Assembly: GCA_010094045.1 (NCBI GenBank)
Contig: ML986757.1
Location: 2,716-27,205 of the forward strand
Source of the DNA: Lojkania enalia
Taxonomy: Eukaryota; Ascomycota; Dothideomycetes; Pleosporales
DNA: 24,490 nucleotides
Reading direction: 5' to 3'
The notes beneath the pieces are model-generated. The model saw nothing but the letters and a program-made list of their open reading frames with translations, had not been told where the DNA came from and ran no database searches. This document shows positions 1-10,387 of this stretch, in pieces. Both the position numbers and the translations under genes were made by a program. Each line of letters opens with the position of its first letter. The stretch's first letter is position 1.

Positions 1-3000
1 AAGAAAGTCTATTCTCCTATTATTACTTTTATCTTAGCTAATACTTTCTACTTTAATATAAAGAGAAAAGAGAACGAGTTTTTCTCTATATCTCTATATA
101 AAATCGAGTAGCTGATTAAAAATAAGTAAACTCTAGAGCTAGAAGATAAGACTGAAAATAAAGTACTAGTAAATCTCTAATTACTATCTAAATACTATAG
201 GTATTAGAATATATTTAGTAAAACTGTAGCTTATTAATTACTAGAATACTACTCTTATAATTATAAGATTATTCTTATAGAACCTCTCTCTAATAGTTAC
301 AGCCTGTTATATAAGTAGAATATTAAGAAGCTAGAGGCAACTAAGAAGTATATTATAGATAATCTATAGTATAGGTATATTAAGTAAAGTTAGAGCTCTT
401 TTATATCTCTAATCTTTTACGTCTATAAACTTAATAATAACCTATATATCTACGTAGATTATTGTAAATTTAATACTCTTACCTATAAAGACGTATATCT
501 AATACTATATATAGATAAACTTCTATCTAGACCTACTAAAGTAGTAATTTTTATTAAGTTAAATATTCGCGCGGCCTTTAATAAGATTAGAATAGACTCT
601 AGTTTTAAAGAATATACTACCTTTTAAACTCGATACAGAACCTACAAGTATAAAGTTCTACCTTTTAGATTATATAATAGTTTAGTAACTTACTAGCGTT
701 ATATAAATAATATACTAATCGACTATCTAAATAACTTCTATATCGCTTACCTAGATAATATTTTTATCTACTCTAAAAATAAGGCGATATATATTATCTA
801 CGTTAAGAAAGTTCTTAAAAGATTATATTAAGTAGAGTTATAAGTTAATATTAAGAAGAGTAAATTCTATATTACCTAAACTAAATACCTTAACTATATC
901 CTCTTAAATAAAAGCCTTAAGGTTAACCTAGAGAAGGTAGAAGTACTATATAACTAGTAGCTACCTACTATTATAATAGGTATAAAATCCTTCTTAGGTT
1001 TTACTAAATTCTATTAATAGTTTATACTAGAATTCTCGCGTGTTATAAAGCTAATTATTATACTATAGGACTCTATAACCCTTTTTATATAGATTTTAGA
1101 ATATAATATTACCTTTAAGAAATTAAAGTTAGCTCTATTAAGTATACTTATACTCTACTACTTTAACCCTATATTAGAAATAAAAATGGAAACTAATACC
1201 TCTAATAGAGTAGTTATAAGAGTACTATTATAGAAATATCCCGACGAAAAATAGTACCCTATAATATTTTATAGTAAGGTTCTATCCGGTTTAGAACTAA
1301 ACTAGAAGATCTATAATAAGAAACTATTTACAATTATTACGGCGTTTAAGTAATAGAGGGTAGAACTTACTTTAGTAGCTACTAGAACTCTAGTATATAC
1401 TAATTATCGCTTACTCGAATATTTTATAATTATAAAAGTACTTAATACTTATTAAATTTATTAGACCGAGGAATTAGCTTAGTATTAGTTCTAAATTAAG
1501 TATACTCTAGGTAAAAATAATATTAGAGTAGATATTCTTAATTATTACGAATAAGATATAGAAAACTTAAAAGTAGCTTAAACTAATAACTAGTTAAGAG
1601 TTCTATTTAGACTGTATTAACTTTACCTCTAAATTAATACTAAATTAGTCTAGTCCTATATTATCTAAATAATAACTTAAGCGGTTATACTAAACGTTAT
1701 TAAAGGCTAGGAGTAGGTTATATTACTAGACTCTCTAGAGTTAATTAATATATTACTATAGGAAAACCAAGCCTCCTTTATATAAGAATATACTCTTTTA
1801 CTCTATAAGTATTAGATAGAGAATAGACTACTCCTCTATAATAATTGTTTATATATTCTATTAGATTTAGGCCTTTATATATAACTTATATAAGAGGCTT
1901 ATAACTAAGTATCTTCCGCATATTTAAGCGCTACTAAAATCTATTAGTTACTATTCTAAAAGTACTACTAGAGGAGTATAGAAGCTACTTGCAAATAATA
2001 TATATAGAATTATATTCTATACTATAAAGCTTATCTAATATAAACCTAAACTCTAGATTTTATCTACTTACTTTCTATACTAAATTAACTAATACAGCAC
2101 CTATATATTAACTTTAAGAATTTCCCTATAGATAAGTCCGGATATAATTAGATTATAGTAGTAATTAATCGCCTGTCTAAATAAGTAGTATCTATTCTCT
2201 ACTATTATATAATTAACGTATAGGGAATAGCCGAATTATTTATTTAATAGGTGTACTACTTTAGCTATACGCCTAAAACTATTATTTTAGACTGAGGACC
2301 TTAATTTATATCTAGTTTCTAGTCCGAATTCTACTATATTTTAGGCGTAAAGATTAAACTATCTACTACTTATTATAAAAAGACTAACAGATAGATAGAG
2401 ATTATAAATAAGTATATCAATCAGAGACTACGCCCTTTTATATCCTTCTACTAGAATAACTAGAGTTCTCTATTACCTATAATCAACCGAGTATAAGTAA
2501 CTCTACCCTATATAACTATTAAAATATCCCCATATTAGATCCTATATAGATCTAAGCTCTATTAGAGTTAGGATTAGAAATATTCTATTAATCCTATTAC
2601 TATAATAGATAAATTAAATTATAAAGATACTTTAGCTCTAGCAACTTATATATATACAGCCTAAGAAACCGTAAAAGCTAATATTAAAAAGGCTTAGGAT
2701 CGTATATAATCTATTATTAACTATTACTAGTAACTAATTAATTAGTAGATTAGTAATATAGTCTATCTAAATACTAAGAATCTTATAGTTTAAAAACTAA
2801 GCCGAAAGTTATCTAATTAATAGGAGGGCCCTTTTAAAGTACTAGAATAGGTTAGAAACTTATACTATCTATAGTTACTTCTAGAGTCGAGAATATATAA
2901 TATCTTTATACTAAACCTACTGTATAAGAACCCCTAAAACCCTCTACTAGAGTAAGAAGCTCTAAAACCACCTGCTATCGCTATTAAGAGGGTAGAAGAG

Positions 3001-4639
3001 TAGAAGGTTAAGAAAATACTAGCTAGTAAGCTATATTATAAGACCCTTAAATACCGTATAAAATAGATAGAATATAATTCTAACCCGGTCTAGTATAAAA
3101 CCTTAAATTTTATAGGTTCGCCTTATAAGCTAAAAGCTTTTTATAATAAGTATCTAAATTAGCTAAAACCTCTAAAAACTCTAACTAAATAGATTAAGGT
3201 ATATAAAAATAGTATAGAAAATATAGATTATCTAATAGACGATAATATATAAGAGTTAAGTAGTAGATTAGAAAACTAAATTATAGGCCTAAAATTACTC
3301 TTCTATAGAATCTAGAGGGTCTAATAGTAGGCTATTAGATACCTCTCTAGTCTTCTCCTCTTCTACTCTTCTTTTTCTTTCTTCTCTTTAAACTCCTCCT
3401 AAACCTCTTCTACCTTATTTTTAGCCGCCTAAAAGCGCCGCGATATTAGCTTAAAAGTTAGATACTAGAGCCTTTAAAGCTAAAACCTAATAGAGCAATT
3501 TAGTATCTTAGTAGAATAAAGCTACTTAAATACTAGCTTTAAAAAGGCTAACTTCTTAACTCTTTATAATCTAGGCTATAAATACTAGACTATAAGTAGA
3601 CTCTAAAATAGCTTTAAAGGCTACCTTTTTATCCTCTTTATCTTCTATATATTAGGCTACTGCTTATAGTTTAAAATAGCTCTAGAAGACTAGAAACTCC
3701 TCCTTATAGTAGGAGGGGATCTATAAGTATGTTAGTAGTAAGTACCCTACTAGTATTAGATGCGATTCGTACGGGGTTATACTTTTTATTTTATAAGGTA
3801 TAATACTCGCATTTTTTTAATCTTAGAAACTAAAAGGTAAATATTATACGCCGCCTATAGGCGAGTATATATATAGCCTAAAGGTAGATAATCTAGAAGG
3901 TCTTTAAAAAGACTCTAGAAGGCGGGTAGAGTAGTATATTAATTAATTTTTTTCTATAAAGTATTAGTAATACTTTAATAATTAATATTTCTAGAGACGC
4001 GCAACAATATATATAGAATAGAAGTTGTTATTTAGTTAAGAAAGCTTAGTTAATAGCAACCTAACAATATATTAAGGCTAGTAAACGCTTATTACTATAC
4101 GCGACGAAATTGTAATATTAATAAACCGTTATAATAGTAGTTACTAGCCGATATATAGGTTAATTATCTTTACTATAAAAATCTTATTTAATATTACGTT
4201 AATATATAAATATATTTTTATAAGTAACCGTATGTATTAGTTCTTACTAATAAATACCTCTTTAAAGAAATTTCTTTATACTAGAACCTATTTATAATAG
4301 CCCCAATTCCCTCTCGAACTAGTATAGATAGGAACTATCAGCCTATAAGGAGGGGGGTAGTATAATAATGCGAAGAAATCGTTCTATAAAAAGCTTTATA
4401 TATAACCTTATCCTAAAGCTTTTTACTTATCTTATTCTACCCCCAGCTCCGCCTCTTTTTCTATCCGTATATAGTTATATACTCCTTTATAAGTAGTTTA
4501 GTAGTTCTTCTATATCCTTTTATATAAGGCCTATAGGTGTTAATAGAATTCCTAGGTTCCTAAACCCCTATATACTCCTATATACCTCTAAGTAGATTTA
4601 TACTATATTTAGACCTATTATCTTGCCTATACTATTATA
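1..4639 (+). mobile_element. RIP-inactivated chromodomain Ty3/Gypsy retrotransposon, left copy, 5' end outside window
   Basis: The order of remnants on the + strand is reverse transcriptase (about 150-800), RNase H (about 1180-1400), integrase (about 2040-2450), a chromodomain-like block (about 3040-3170), a non-coding 3' region and an LTR. At 748-777 the frame reads YLDNIFIYS, the YLDDI-IYS reverse transcriptase motif with the second Asp changed to Asn. Around 1256-1350 it reads like the RNase H segment PIIFYSKVLSGLELN, and near 3043-3170 like the aromatic chromodomain tail (SPYKLKAFYNKY). Stops interrupt every domain, mostly where Trp or Gln codons are expected (TGG or CAG to TAG), as RIP predicts. 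The polymerase domain order and chromodomain put it among fungal chromoviruses. Gag and the 5' LTR lie outside the window. It cannot be active. Confidence 0.9.
4361..4639 (+). repeat. 3' LTR of the left chromodomain Gypsy element (279 bp)
   Basis: The LTR starts with TATAATAATG and ends with TACTATTATA, consistent with ancestral TG...CA ends after RIP. It is preceded by a polypurine tract (aaggaggggggtag, 4347-4360). The boundaries are fixed by comparison with the inverted copy at 15900-16178, which has the same length and the same ends while the flanks differ. About two dozen positions differ between the two LTRs, and all but about two are transitions. The base after 4639 begins sequence belonging to another retrotransposon. 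Confidence 0.88.
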
Positions 4640-5800
4640 AAGGTACTAAGGAAGTATTTTAATAAGAACTTATCTAAGAAATTTATTTGAGTAAACTTAT
4701 TATTAGTAGTTATATCTATAATTTTTATAAAGAAATCTAGAAGTAGTTTCTAATTCTATATAAACTATAAAGCTCTAAATACTATTACTATTAAAAACTA
4801 ATACCTAATTCTACTAATTTAAGAAATATTAACCTAATTTAGTAAGACTAAGTATTATATAAAATTTAATATTATTACTATATTTAATAAGTTAAGGATT
4901 ATTAAAAGAGATAAATAGAAAACTATCTTTTATATATACTATAAGCTATTTAAATATCTAGTAATATCTTTTAGTTTAGCTAATATTTTAAATATATTCT
5001 AGTATTATATAAATAATATACTAAGATTATACCTTAATATATTTTATACTATCTATATTAATATTATTCTAATATTTAGTAAGAATTTAAAGGATTATAA
5101 GTAGTATATCTAGCTAGTCTTTAAAGCCTTAGAAGTAAATAGTCTACAGCTTAATATAGATAAGTATAAGTTCTACTAGTTAGAAGTAACCTACTTAAAA
5201 TATATAATTACTATAGAAGAGATCTATATAGATTTAAAGAAGGTAGAGATAATTATTAACTAGAAATATTCTAAAAATATAAAAGATATTTAAGCTTTTA
5301 TAAGCTTTATAAACTTCTACTAATAATTTATTAGCAACTTCTTATAAAAAGTCTCTCCCTTAGTAGCCCTAATTAAGAAGAATACTTAATTTAACTAGAA
5401 TAATAGCTATTAATATTTCTTTAACTATTTAAAGAATACTTTTATCTCTATACTAATTCTCTAATATTTTAACTCTAAGCTGCTAATAGTAGTAGAAGCT
5501 AATATATCTAACTTTATAATAGTTAGTATACTATCTTAGAAAAGTGCTAATAGTAAACTAAAATCTATTACCTACTTTTCTAAATATATAAACTCTACTA
5601 AAAGTAATTATAAAATATATAATAAGGAGCTATTTACAATTATCTAATATTTTAAATAATAGAGGCCTAAATTAGAAGGTATAGTATTTTTTATAAAGGT
5701 GTTAAACAATTATAAGAACTTATAATATTTTATAATAATAAAGTAGCTAAACTACTAATAGGCTTATTAATTAAAATATCTATTAAAGTTTAATTTTAGT
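4640..5800 (+). mobile_element. RIP-inactivated second Ty3/Gypsy element, reverse transcriptase and RNase H fragment
   Basis: Directly after the LTR the + strand reads like the N-terminal reverse transcriptase segment of another Gypsy family (VLRKYFNKNLSKKFI, then FYINYKALNTITIKN near 4757-4800). It continues through the catalytic motif, now YINIILIFS (5054-5080) where YIDDILIFS is expected, and the palm/thumb region (SLQLNIDKYKFY). An RNase H block follows (VVEANISNFIIVSIL near 5490-5535, then the YNKELFTI-type segment). Residues upstream of the reverse transcriptase are missing because the chromodomain element is inserted here. Integrase is not seen, since the DNA transposon starts at 5802. 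Stops are frequent and composition is RIP-like. It is a different family from the element at 1-4639. Confidence 0.8.
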
Positions 5801-5801
5801 A

Positions 5802-5849
5802 TTATAACGTATTTTATAAGTGAGTTACTTACTTAAGTAAGTTACCTAC
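5802..5849 (+). repeat. Left terminal inverted repeat of the pogo/Fot1-like element
   Basis: This 48-bp stretch is matched by the reverse complement of 7270-7317. The match extends to 51 bp (5799-5849 against 7270-7320) if the TA flanks are included. In the 51-bp comparison I count 11 mismatches, all transitions and no gaps. Positions 5824-5845 form a 22-bp near-palindrome with a single mismatched pair. Confidence 0.85.
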
Positions 5850-7269
5850 TTTTGCTAAAAAGTTATACTCTACCTACTTATAATATAATATAGTAACTAC
5901 CTCAACCTTAATTAATCTATTAAGAAGGTTAAATATTACTAGCTATCTTAGCTATTAATTAAGATTAAATTTAGAGTATATAAAGTGCTATAACTACCTA
6001 TAATATCTCTTAAATAATACTTAGAGACTAACGCGCCGGTAAACCTTTATAATATAATTATAAGCCTAATTTAAAGAAGCTTATAAAGCTAGAAGAATTA
6101 ACTATAATATAGTATATACTAGACCTATTATCTTATAGATACCCTCCTATAATCGATAGTATACAAGATATAGCTAACTATTTACTTAGAGCTCGCTCTA
6201 TAGATTAGATTAGTAAAAACTAGCTAATAAACTTTATTAATCATATTTCTAAACTTAAAATATACTTTAATCGAAAATATAACTATTAAAAAGTTCTCTA
6301 TAAGAATTCTAAAGTTATTAGTAGTTAGTTTAACCTTTAGTATATAAGGTAGTATATAGTAGACGCTTATTATCTGCTAGTTATTAATAGCTATAAGAGC
6401 TATAGGTCTACTAAATTTCAACTGTTCTATAAAGAGAAGAATATTATTCTATTATATATACTAGTATATTTATCGCATCTACTATAGCCTCTAGATATAG
6501 GCTACTTCTCGCTATTAAAGAAAGTATATAGGCGTAAGATTAATAAGCTTATATAAGCTAGTATCTGCTATATTATAAAACTTAACTTTCTACCAACCTT
6601 TTATATAGTATATTAGTACTTTATTACTAAGACTAATATATACGCAAGCTTTCGAGGTACTAGTTTAAAACTATATAATTCTAATATAGTACTATTAAAG
6701 CTTAATATTAAGCTTTATACTCTATTATTACTATTAGTAGCTAGTTACCTCTAAGAGTTAAAAATACTAACTAATACTGTTAAACTAGGGTCTTAAATAA
6801 TACTAATTTAAGACCGTATTACTAAGTATTAGAATAGCTTACCTACTATAATTAATAATTCTCTTAATTCGCTTACTAAAAGTACTATATAGATAGCTTA
6901 TTTATATATACTATTTTAGCGTTAGGTTAATTAGCTTTAGAAAGTAAATAAGGCTCTATTATAGTATAAAAAGTAATTAAAAAAGGTTCTATAGAAGTAA
7001 GGTAGTCTTACTAAGGTTAAAGCTGCTGAGATAGCTGCTTAAAAGGAGGTAGATAAGTAGCTAGAGGATAAAGTACGCGTAGGTAGGAAGCGTAGAAGAG
7101 TAGGTATACTATACTAGAAGTACTGCAGCTGCTGCAGCGAGCCTAAATATAATACTAGAACTTATATAGTAGTAGATAAATAGTATATCTATCCCCTATT
7201 AAATTATTATAGTAATACCTATAGGCGTTATTATAATATACGCCTCTAAATATAGATATAGTTAATAAG

Positions 7270-7317
7270 ATAGGTAACTTATTTAAGTAGGCGACTTATT
7301 TATAAAATATATTATAG
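7270..7317 (-). repeat. Right terminal inverted repeat of the pogo/Fot1-like element
   Basis: This is the reverse complement of 5802-5849 with only transition differences. TA at 7318-7319 matches TA at 5800-5801, consistent with a TA target-site duplication. Confidence 0.85.
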
Positions 7318-7640
7318 TATATAATATTAAACGTTAGATAAACTTTATTATTCTTACTTATAGCTTCTTATAATAATTAGAGATTAAAACGTATAATAAA
7401 GTTCTTATTACTACTAAAAGTTATACTCTATTTATAATTAGTTTAAATAGTAATTTTTATACTTTTATAAGCTTATCTTATATTTCTAGAGTTATAGAGG
7501 ATAAATTATAGTTAAATAAAGTTGAGGATTATAAGAACTTTATTTTAGTTTAAAATAGAACGGATTTTAACCGCTGCGAATTAATTATTAGGCTACTTAT
7601 TGGAATTAGCTAGGGAGCTTATTGAATAGATATTGGTAGT
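7318..7640. other. RIP-mutated sequence of unknown origin up to the island border
   Basis: This stretch is AT-rich and poor in CpA/TpG like the rest of the left block. I see no readable domain. It may be the remainder of the second Gypsy element interrupted by the DNA transposon, but the frame does not clearly continue. Composition changes to normal at about 7560-7650. Confidence 0.5.
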
Positions 7641-7646
7641 TTTATT
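7641..7646 (-). terminator. Polyadenylation signal AATAAA of the secreted-protein gene
   Basis: TTTATT on the + strand is AATAAA on the minus strand. It lies about 75 bp downstream of the stop codon at 7720-7722, a normal distance for a fungal 3' UTR. Confidence 0.5.
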
Positions 7647-7719
7647 TTCTAAACAACATGTTGTAAATACCTCGCAACAAATAGTAAGGAAACTCAATCG
7701 TCTCAACTAAAACACCCTG

Positions 7720-10281
7720 TTACCCGAAAACCTCCCTAGCAACGCCCAAATTTGCCAAATCAATCCTATTGACCGACAATAGCCCTCTAGTTTGACTCAC
7801 ATCATCGTCTTCCATCCACCCCTCAATCTTATGAACCAAAAACGTCAGGTCGTTGCTCTGCTTTTGCAACGCCTCCCTTTTTAACTCCGTAAGTGCCGAA
7901 TTCAACTCCCTCGTAAACCAAACCTTCCACCTCGTCTCGATTTCTATAAGAAATGAATTCTCCCATATCGCATAACTTTCTGCCCACTTGATTTGTTTTC
8001 CTAAACCCCATTGGCCATTTATTTGGGCAAGATCGAGTTCTTTGTAGAACGCGTGAACGCGAGAGGATACTTGGCCCCAGGCACGGACAACTGGTTCCTG
8101 GTTCAAGTATTCAAAAAGCGAAGAGGCCTCAGCCAGTTTCTCGAGCTTATTTTGCCATCCCGTTCGATCGCTGGGTGTCTCAAGCGCAAAGAGTGATTTC
8201 TTGAGGGAATTGGTGCCTTCGTCTAGATACACAAATTCTGACTTATCTCCATTGTGGCTAGACACTCTCTCGAGCAGTGCGTCTATGATGGGTTTGGTTG
8301 GATCCCGGAACCAGGTGGAGGACGTCCATTGAGTATTCGCATTTATTAGGTATTTCACAATGTTTCTGCAAAGCGCCTCCTGGCGCAGGCGCGCGTATGC
8401 GTTGTACTCCTGTTCGGTAATCCGTCCTAGGTCCAGCGCAGCCTGTGCATCTTGTCGAGAAGGCAGGTCGTTAGCCGCGGCTACAGCTGGGTCGTTCCAA
8501 CCCACCCACCACAGAAACTGACCCAGCAATTGTAATTCGTAAACATGCTCGGTGGCATATTGTACTCCCGGTTTTCCTGCCGCGTCTCTGGAGAATTGAA
8601 TAGTTGTCCGGCTACCACAGGCTCTGTATCTGTGGGTGTAATATGGCTGATACGGATTCGAGCCGGCGTTGTGCCAGGACTCGTAGCCTGGTGCTACCCC
8701 CGCCTGTCTCCAGCAAATGCTGATTCCGCGGTCTGTTGTTAGGCGCTTAGTGAGCGCCCTATTATTATCAGTCACGTTAGATGGGGTGAGGGTCTCGTTA
8801 GATGAAGCGAGAAAACCCCACTCTCCTACTTCTTCACTGTGCTCGAAGGTTATAGGCTCGACGGGTCCGGTTGGGAGGGGGCATGACTCAGCGGATGAGG
8901 TTGTCGACGTTGGGGAGGGCTCTGATTCTGGTCTAGAAACTACACTCGAATCGGATGGCGTAGTCTCAATCGTACTAGTAGTCGTGTCTGAAGTTTGGAT
9001 AGGTTCTTCTGTGCTTGTAGTCGCATCGGAAGTTTCCGTGGGTTCTTTAGCTGTTGTACTGGGAACTTCAGTCGGCGTCGGACTTGGCCTCTTTACAGGT
9101 TCCAATATAGATGATGGCGAATTATTCACATTATCTGCCTTGCCTGTAACACTATCAATCATAATTCATTGGCCGTATGAGAGAACCCACTTTTGATGTC
9201 TTTCATTCCCGATTTTATTTCCTCAACTTCCGCATCTGTAAGTCTTCCGTTGCTTCTAGTAATCGTGTCTTTCACGGACTGGATCGAGTCAATCAATCTA
9301 TTAAGAAAACCCAGGATTTCACGAGACGCGTGTTTGGAGAACTCTTTAGCTGCTATAATCATCTGTCAACTTCCGGCTTCTATAATAGGATGTTGAATGT
9401 TCAAACATACTGCCCTGTGCTTTGGACAATGCAGCGAGAGCAGCGTCTTTAGCACCTTGACTCCCGAGATTGTTAAGAAAGTCGTCCAGAATAGCCTGCG
9501 CTGCTTCGAGGTCCGCGTTGATGTTCGCTACCACAGGCACAGGCACAAACCCACTCGGGCTAGAACTCGATGGAAACGGCTCAGATGGTATGGGTGTCCA
9601 ACCAGATACAGGTGCAGGAGGAGGGGTGGTTGGGGGTTGTCCGTCGCTGGATGGCTGAGCAGGTGAGTCGGTTTTTGAGACAGGGATGATCCATGGCCGC
9701 GGAAGCGTTGAACTCGTTTTTGCAGGCGTCGGACTAGAATTTGGCGCATTTCCTGGTGTGTCACTTGGTCCACCGATATCTTCGGGGACTGAGATACCAT
9801 AGCCCGTCTTCCTGGTAATGCCATACCTACACGATGGACGGTTGTTTATCACAACCTCCCAGTCCTTATCAGGTCTTTCTTGATTGTGAAAGGAAAATCT
9901 GTGTTATGTCAGTATCCCAAGCTCTCCTCTACTTTTTATATTTTTATCAATGGTTAGAGCAAGATTAGTCATCACATACGAATTAATCAAAATATACCCA
10001 GTCATTTCTGGATGATAGTCTTTTTCCTTTTCGCATTCATAGTGTGCCGTGCAAATAAGTCTTTTGGGGCCTACGCGCGAGGCTCTCGTTGACGCGGCTT
10101 TGTTAATGGTCGTGCGGGAAAGGTAGAAACCGTCATATTTGAATGCTCGAATAGCATCTTCGCAGAGCTCGGAGAGTTTTTCAGATTCAGAATAGCGAGG
10201 AGTGAAACCTAATGGAGAAGTTGAGATGGAGATTATGAAGTTGAAAAGGACTAGAACATGAGAAATAGGGAAAGAAAACAT
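7720..10281 (-). CDS. Secreted 791-residue protein of unknown function with Pro/Ser/Thr-rich linkers, four exons
   Basis: Proposed exons are 10281-9980, 9898-9411, 9352-9191 and 9143-7720, giving 2376 nt with the frame kept across all three introns. Residues 1-22 look like a signal peptide (hydrophobic FPISHVLVLFNFIISI). Residues 23-140 form an N-terminal domain with a few Cys. Residues 141-222 are a Pro/Ser/Thr-rich linker, 226-315 are predicted helical, and 331-406 are a second Thr/Ser/Pro/Glu-rich linker. Residues 430-791 form a Trp-rich C-terminal domain with two N-glycosylation sequons (Asn433, Asn440) and a striking block near 490-530 (RACGSRTTIQF, TEHVYELQLLGQFL). That block reminds me of C-terminal regions in some fungal GH18 killer-toxin-like chitinases, but this is from memory. 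I see no GH18 catalytic DxxDxDxE motif or LysM repeat. Extracellular or cell-wall location is likely. The gene lies downstream of, and co-oriented with, the regulator at 13551-11958. Its composition is normal, with no sign of RIP. Confidence 0.82.
9144..9190 (-). other. Intron 3 of the secreted-protein gene (47 bp)
   Basis: The donor is GTGGGT and the acceptor TTACAG, with TGATTGA as a possible branch region. It removes the TGA after the helical exon and an in-frame stop upstream of the last exon, and restores the frame (phase 1). The donor is less standard than the other two, so this junction is the least certain. Confidence 0.65.
9353..9410 (-). other. Intron 2 of the secreted-protein gene (58 or 61 bp, tandem acceptor)
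   Basis: The donor is GTATGT and a GTTGACA branch-like site lies upstream of the 3' end. The 3' end reads TATAGCAG, so both TATAG (intron ending at 9353) and the next CAG (ending at 9350) can be used. Both keep the frame. They give Thr-Ala-Lys or Thr-Lys at the junction. Confidence 0.75.
9899..9979 (-). other. Intron 1 of the secreted-protein gene (81 bp)
   Basis: The donor is GTATGT, the branch site CTGAC and the acceptor ACACAG. It removes an in-frame TAA and joins exon 1 (phase 2) to exon 2 in the same frame, creating a Ser codon. Confidence 0.8.
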
Positions 10282-10320
10282 GACGACCAGAGAAAAAAAG
10301 GAATAGGGAAATGAAAGTCA
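10282..10320 (-). promoter_or_regulatory. Pyrimidine-rich 5' leader of the secreted-protein gene
   Basis: On the minus strand the sequence just upstream of the ATG is a CT-rich run (TTTCCCTATTCCTTTTTTTC), typical of fungal core promoters and transcription start regions. Confidence 0.45.
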
Positions 10321-10380
10321 AAGTGTTGTAGAATCAAGTTCTATAGATTGAATGATGTCGTTATAATGGAACCGGTAAAC

Positions 10381-10387
10381 CTTTATA
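10381..10387 (-). promoter_or_regulatory. Possible TATA box of the secreted-protein gene
   Basis: TATAAAG on the minus strand lies about 100 bp upstream of the ATG at 10281 and ahead of the CT-rich leader. The position fits a fungal TATA element, but no transcript start is known. Confidence 0.4.

Larger units (their letters stand above)
5802..7317 (+). mobile_element. RIP-inactivated, internally deleted pogo/Fot1-like (Tc1/mariner) DNA transposon
   Basis: The ends are near-perfect inverted repeats flanked by TA, as expected for Tc1/mariner. In one frame the + strand reads, in order: an HTH-Tnp-Tc5 type DNA-binding region (6150-6330; YPPIIDSIQDIANYLLRARS, KLKIYFNRKYNY); the second catalytic region, where the Asp of LxxDxHxSH is now Asn (LLVINSYKSYRS, codon 6386-6388); the third catalytic Asp (PLDIGYFS, codon 6494-6496); and a C-terminal CCHC knuckle (7121-7170, CSCCSEPKYNTRTY) in which the His and last Cys have become Tyr. 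The second-to-third Asp spacing is 35 residues, matching pogo/Fot1. The segment that should carry the first catalytic Asp is absent between about 6330 and 6360. Stops interrupt the frame throughout. It cannot encode an active transposase. Confidence 0.85.

Noticed and set aside
7652..7663. 12-bp perfect palindrome acaacatgttgt
   Set aside because: Single occurrence in a 3' flank, with no partner repeat or known binding site.
8717..9196. 159-residue + strand open frame
   Set aside because: It is antisense to the Thr/Ser-rich linker of the secreted protein. Its Val/Ser/Gly-rich content is the mirror of that low-complexity coding sequence, and it has no domain.
9159..9362. Separate small gene encoding 67 residues on the minus strand
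   Set aside because: It is better explained as exon 3 of the secreted-protein gene, since introns on both sides preserve the frame.
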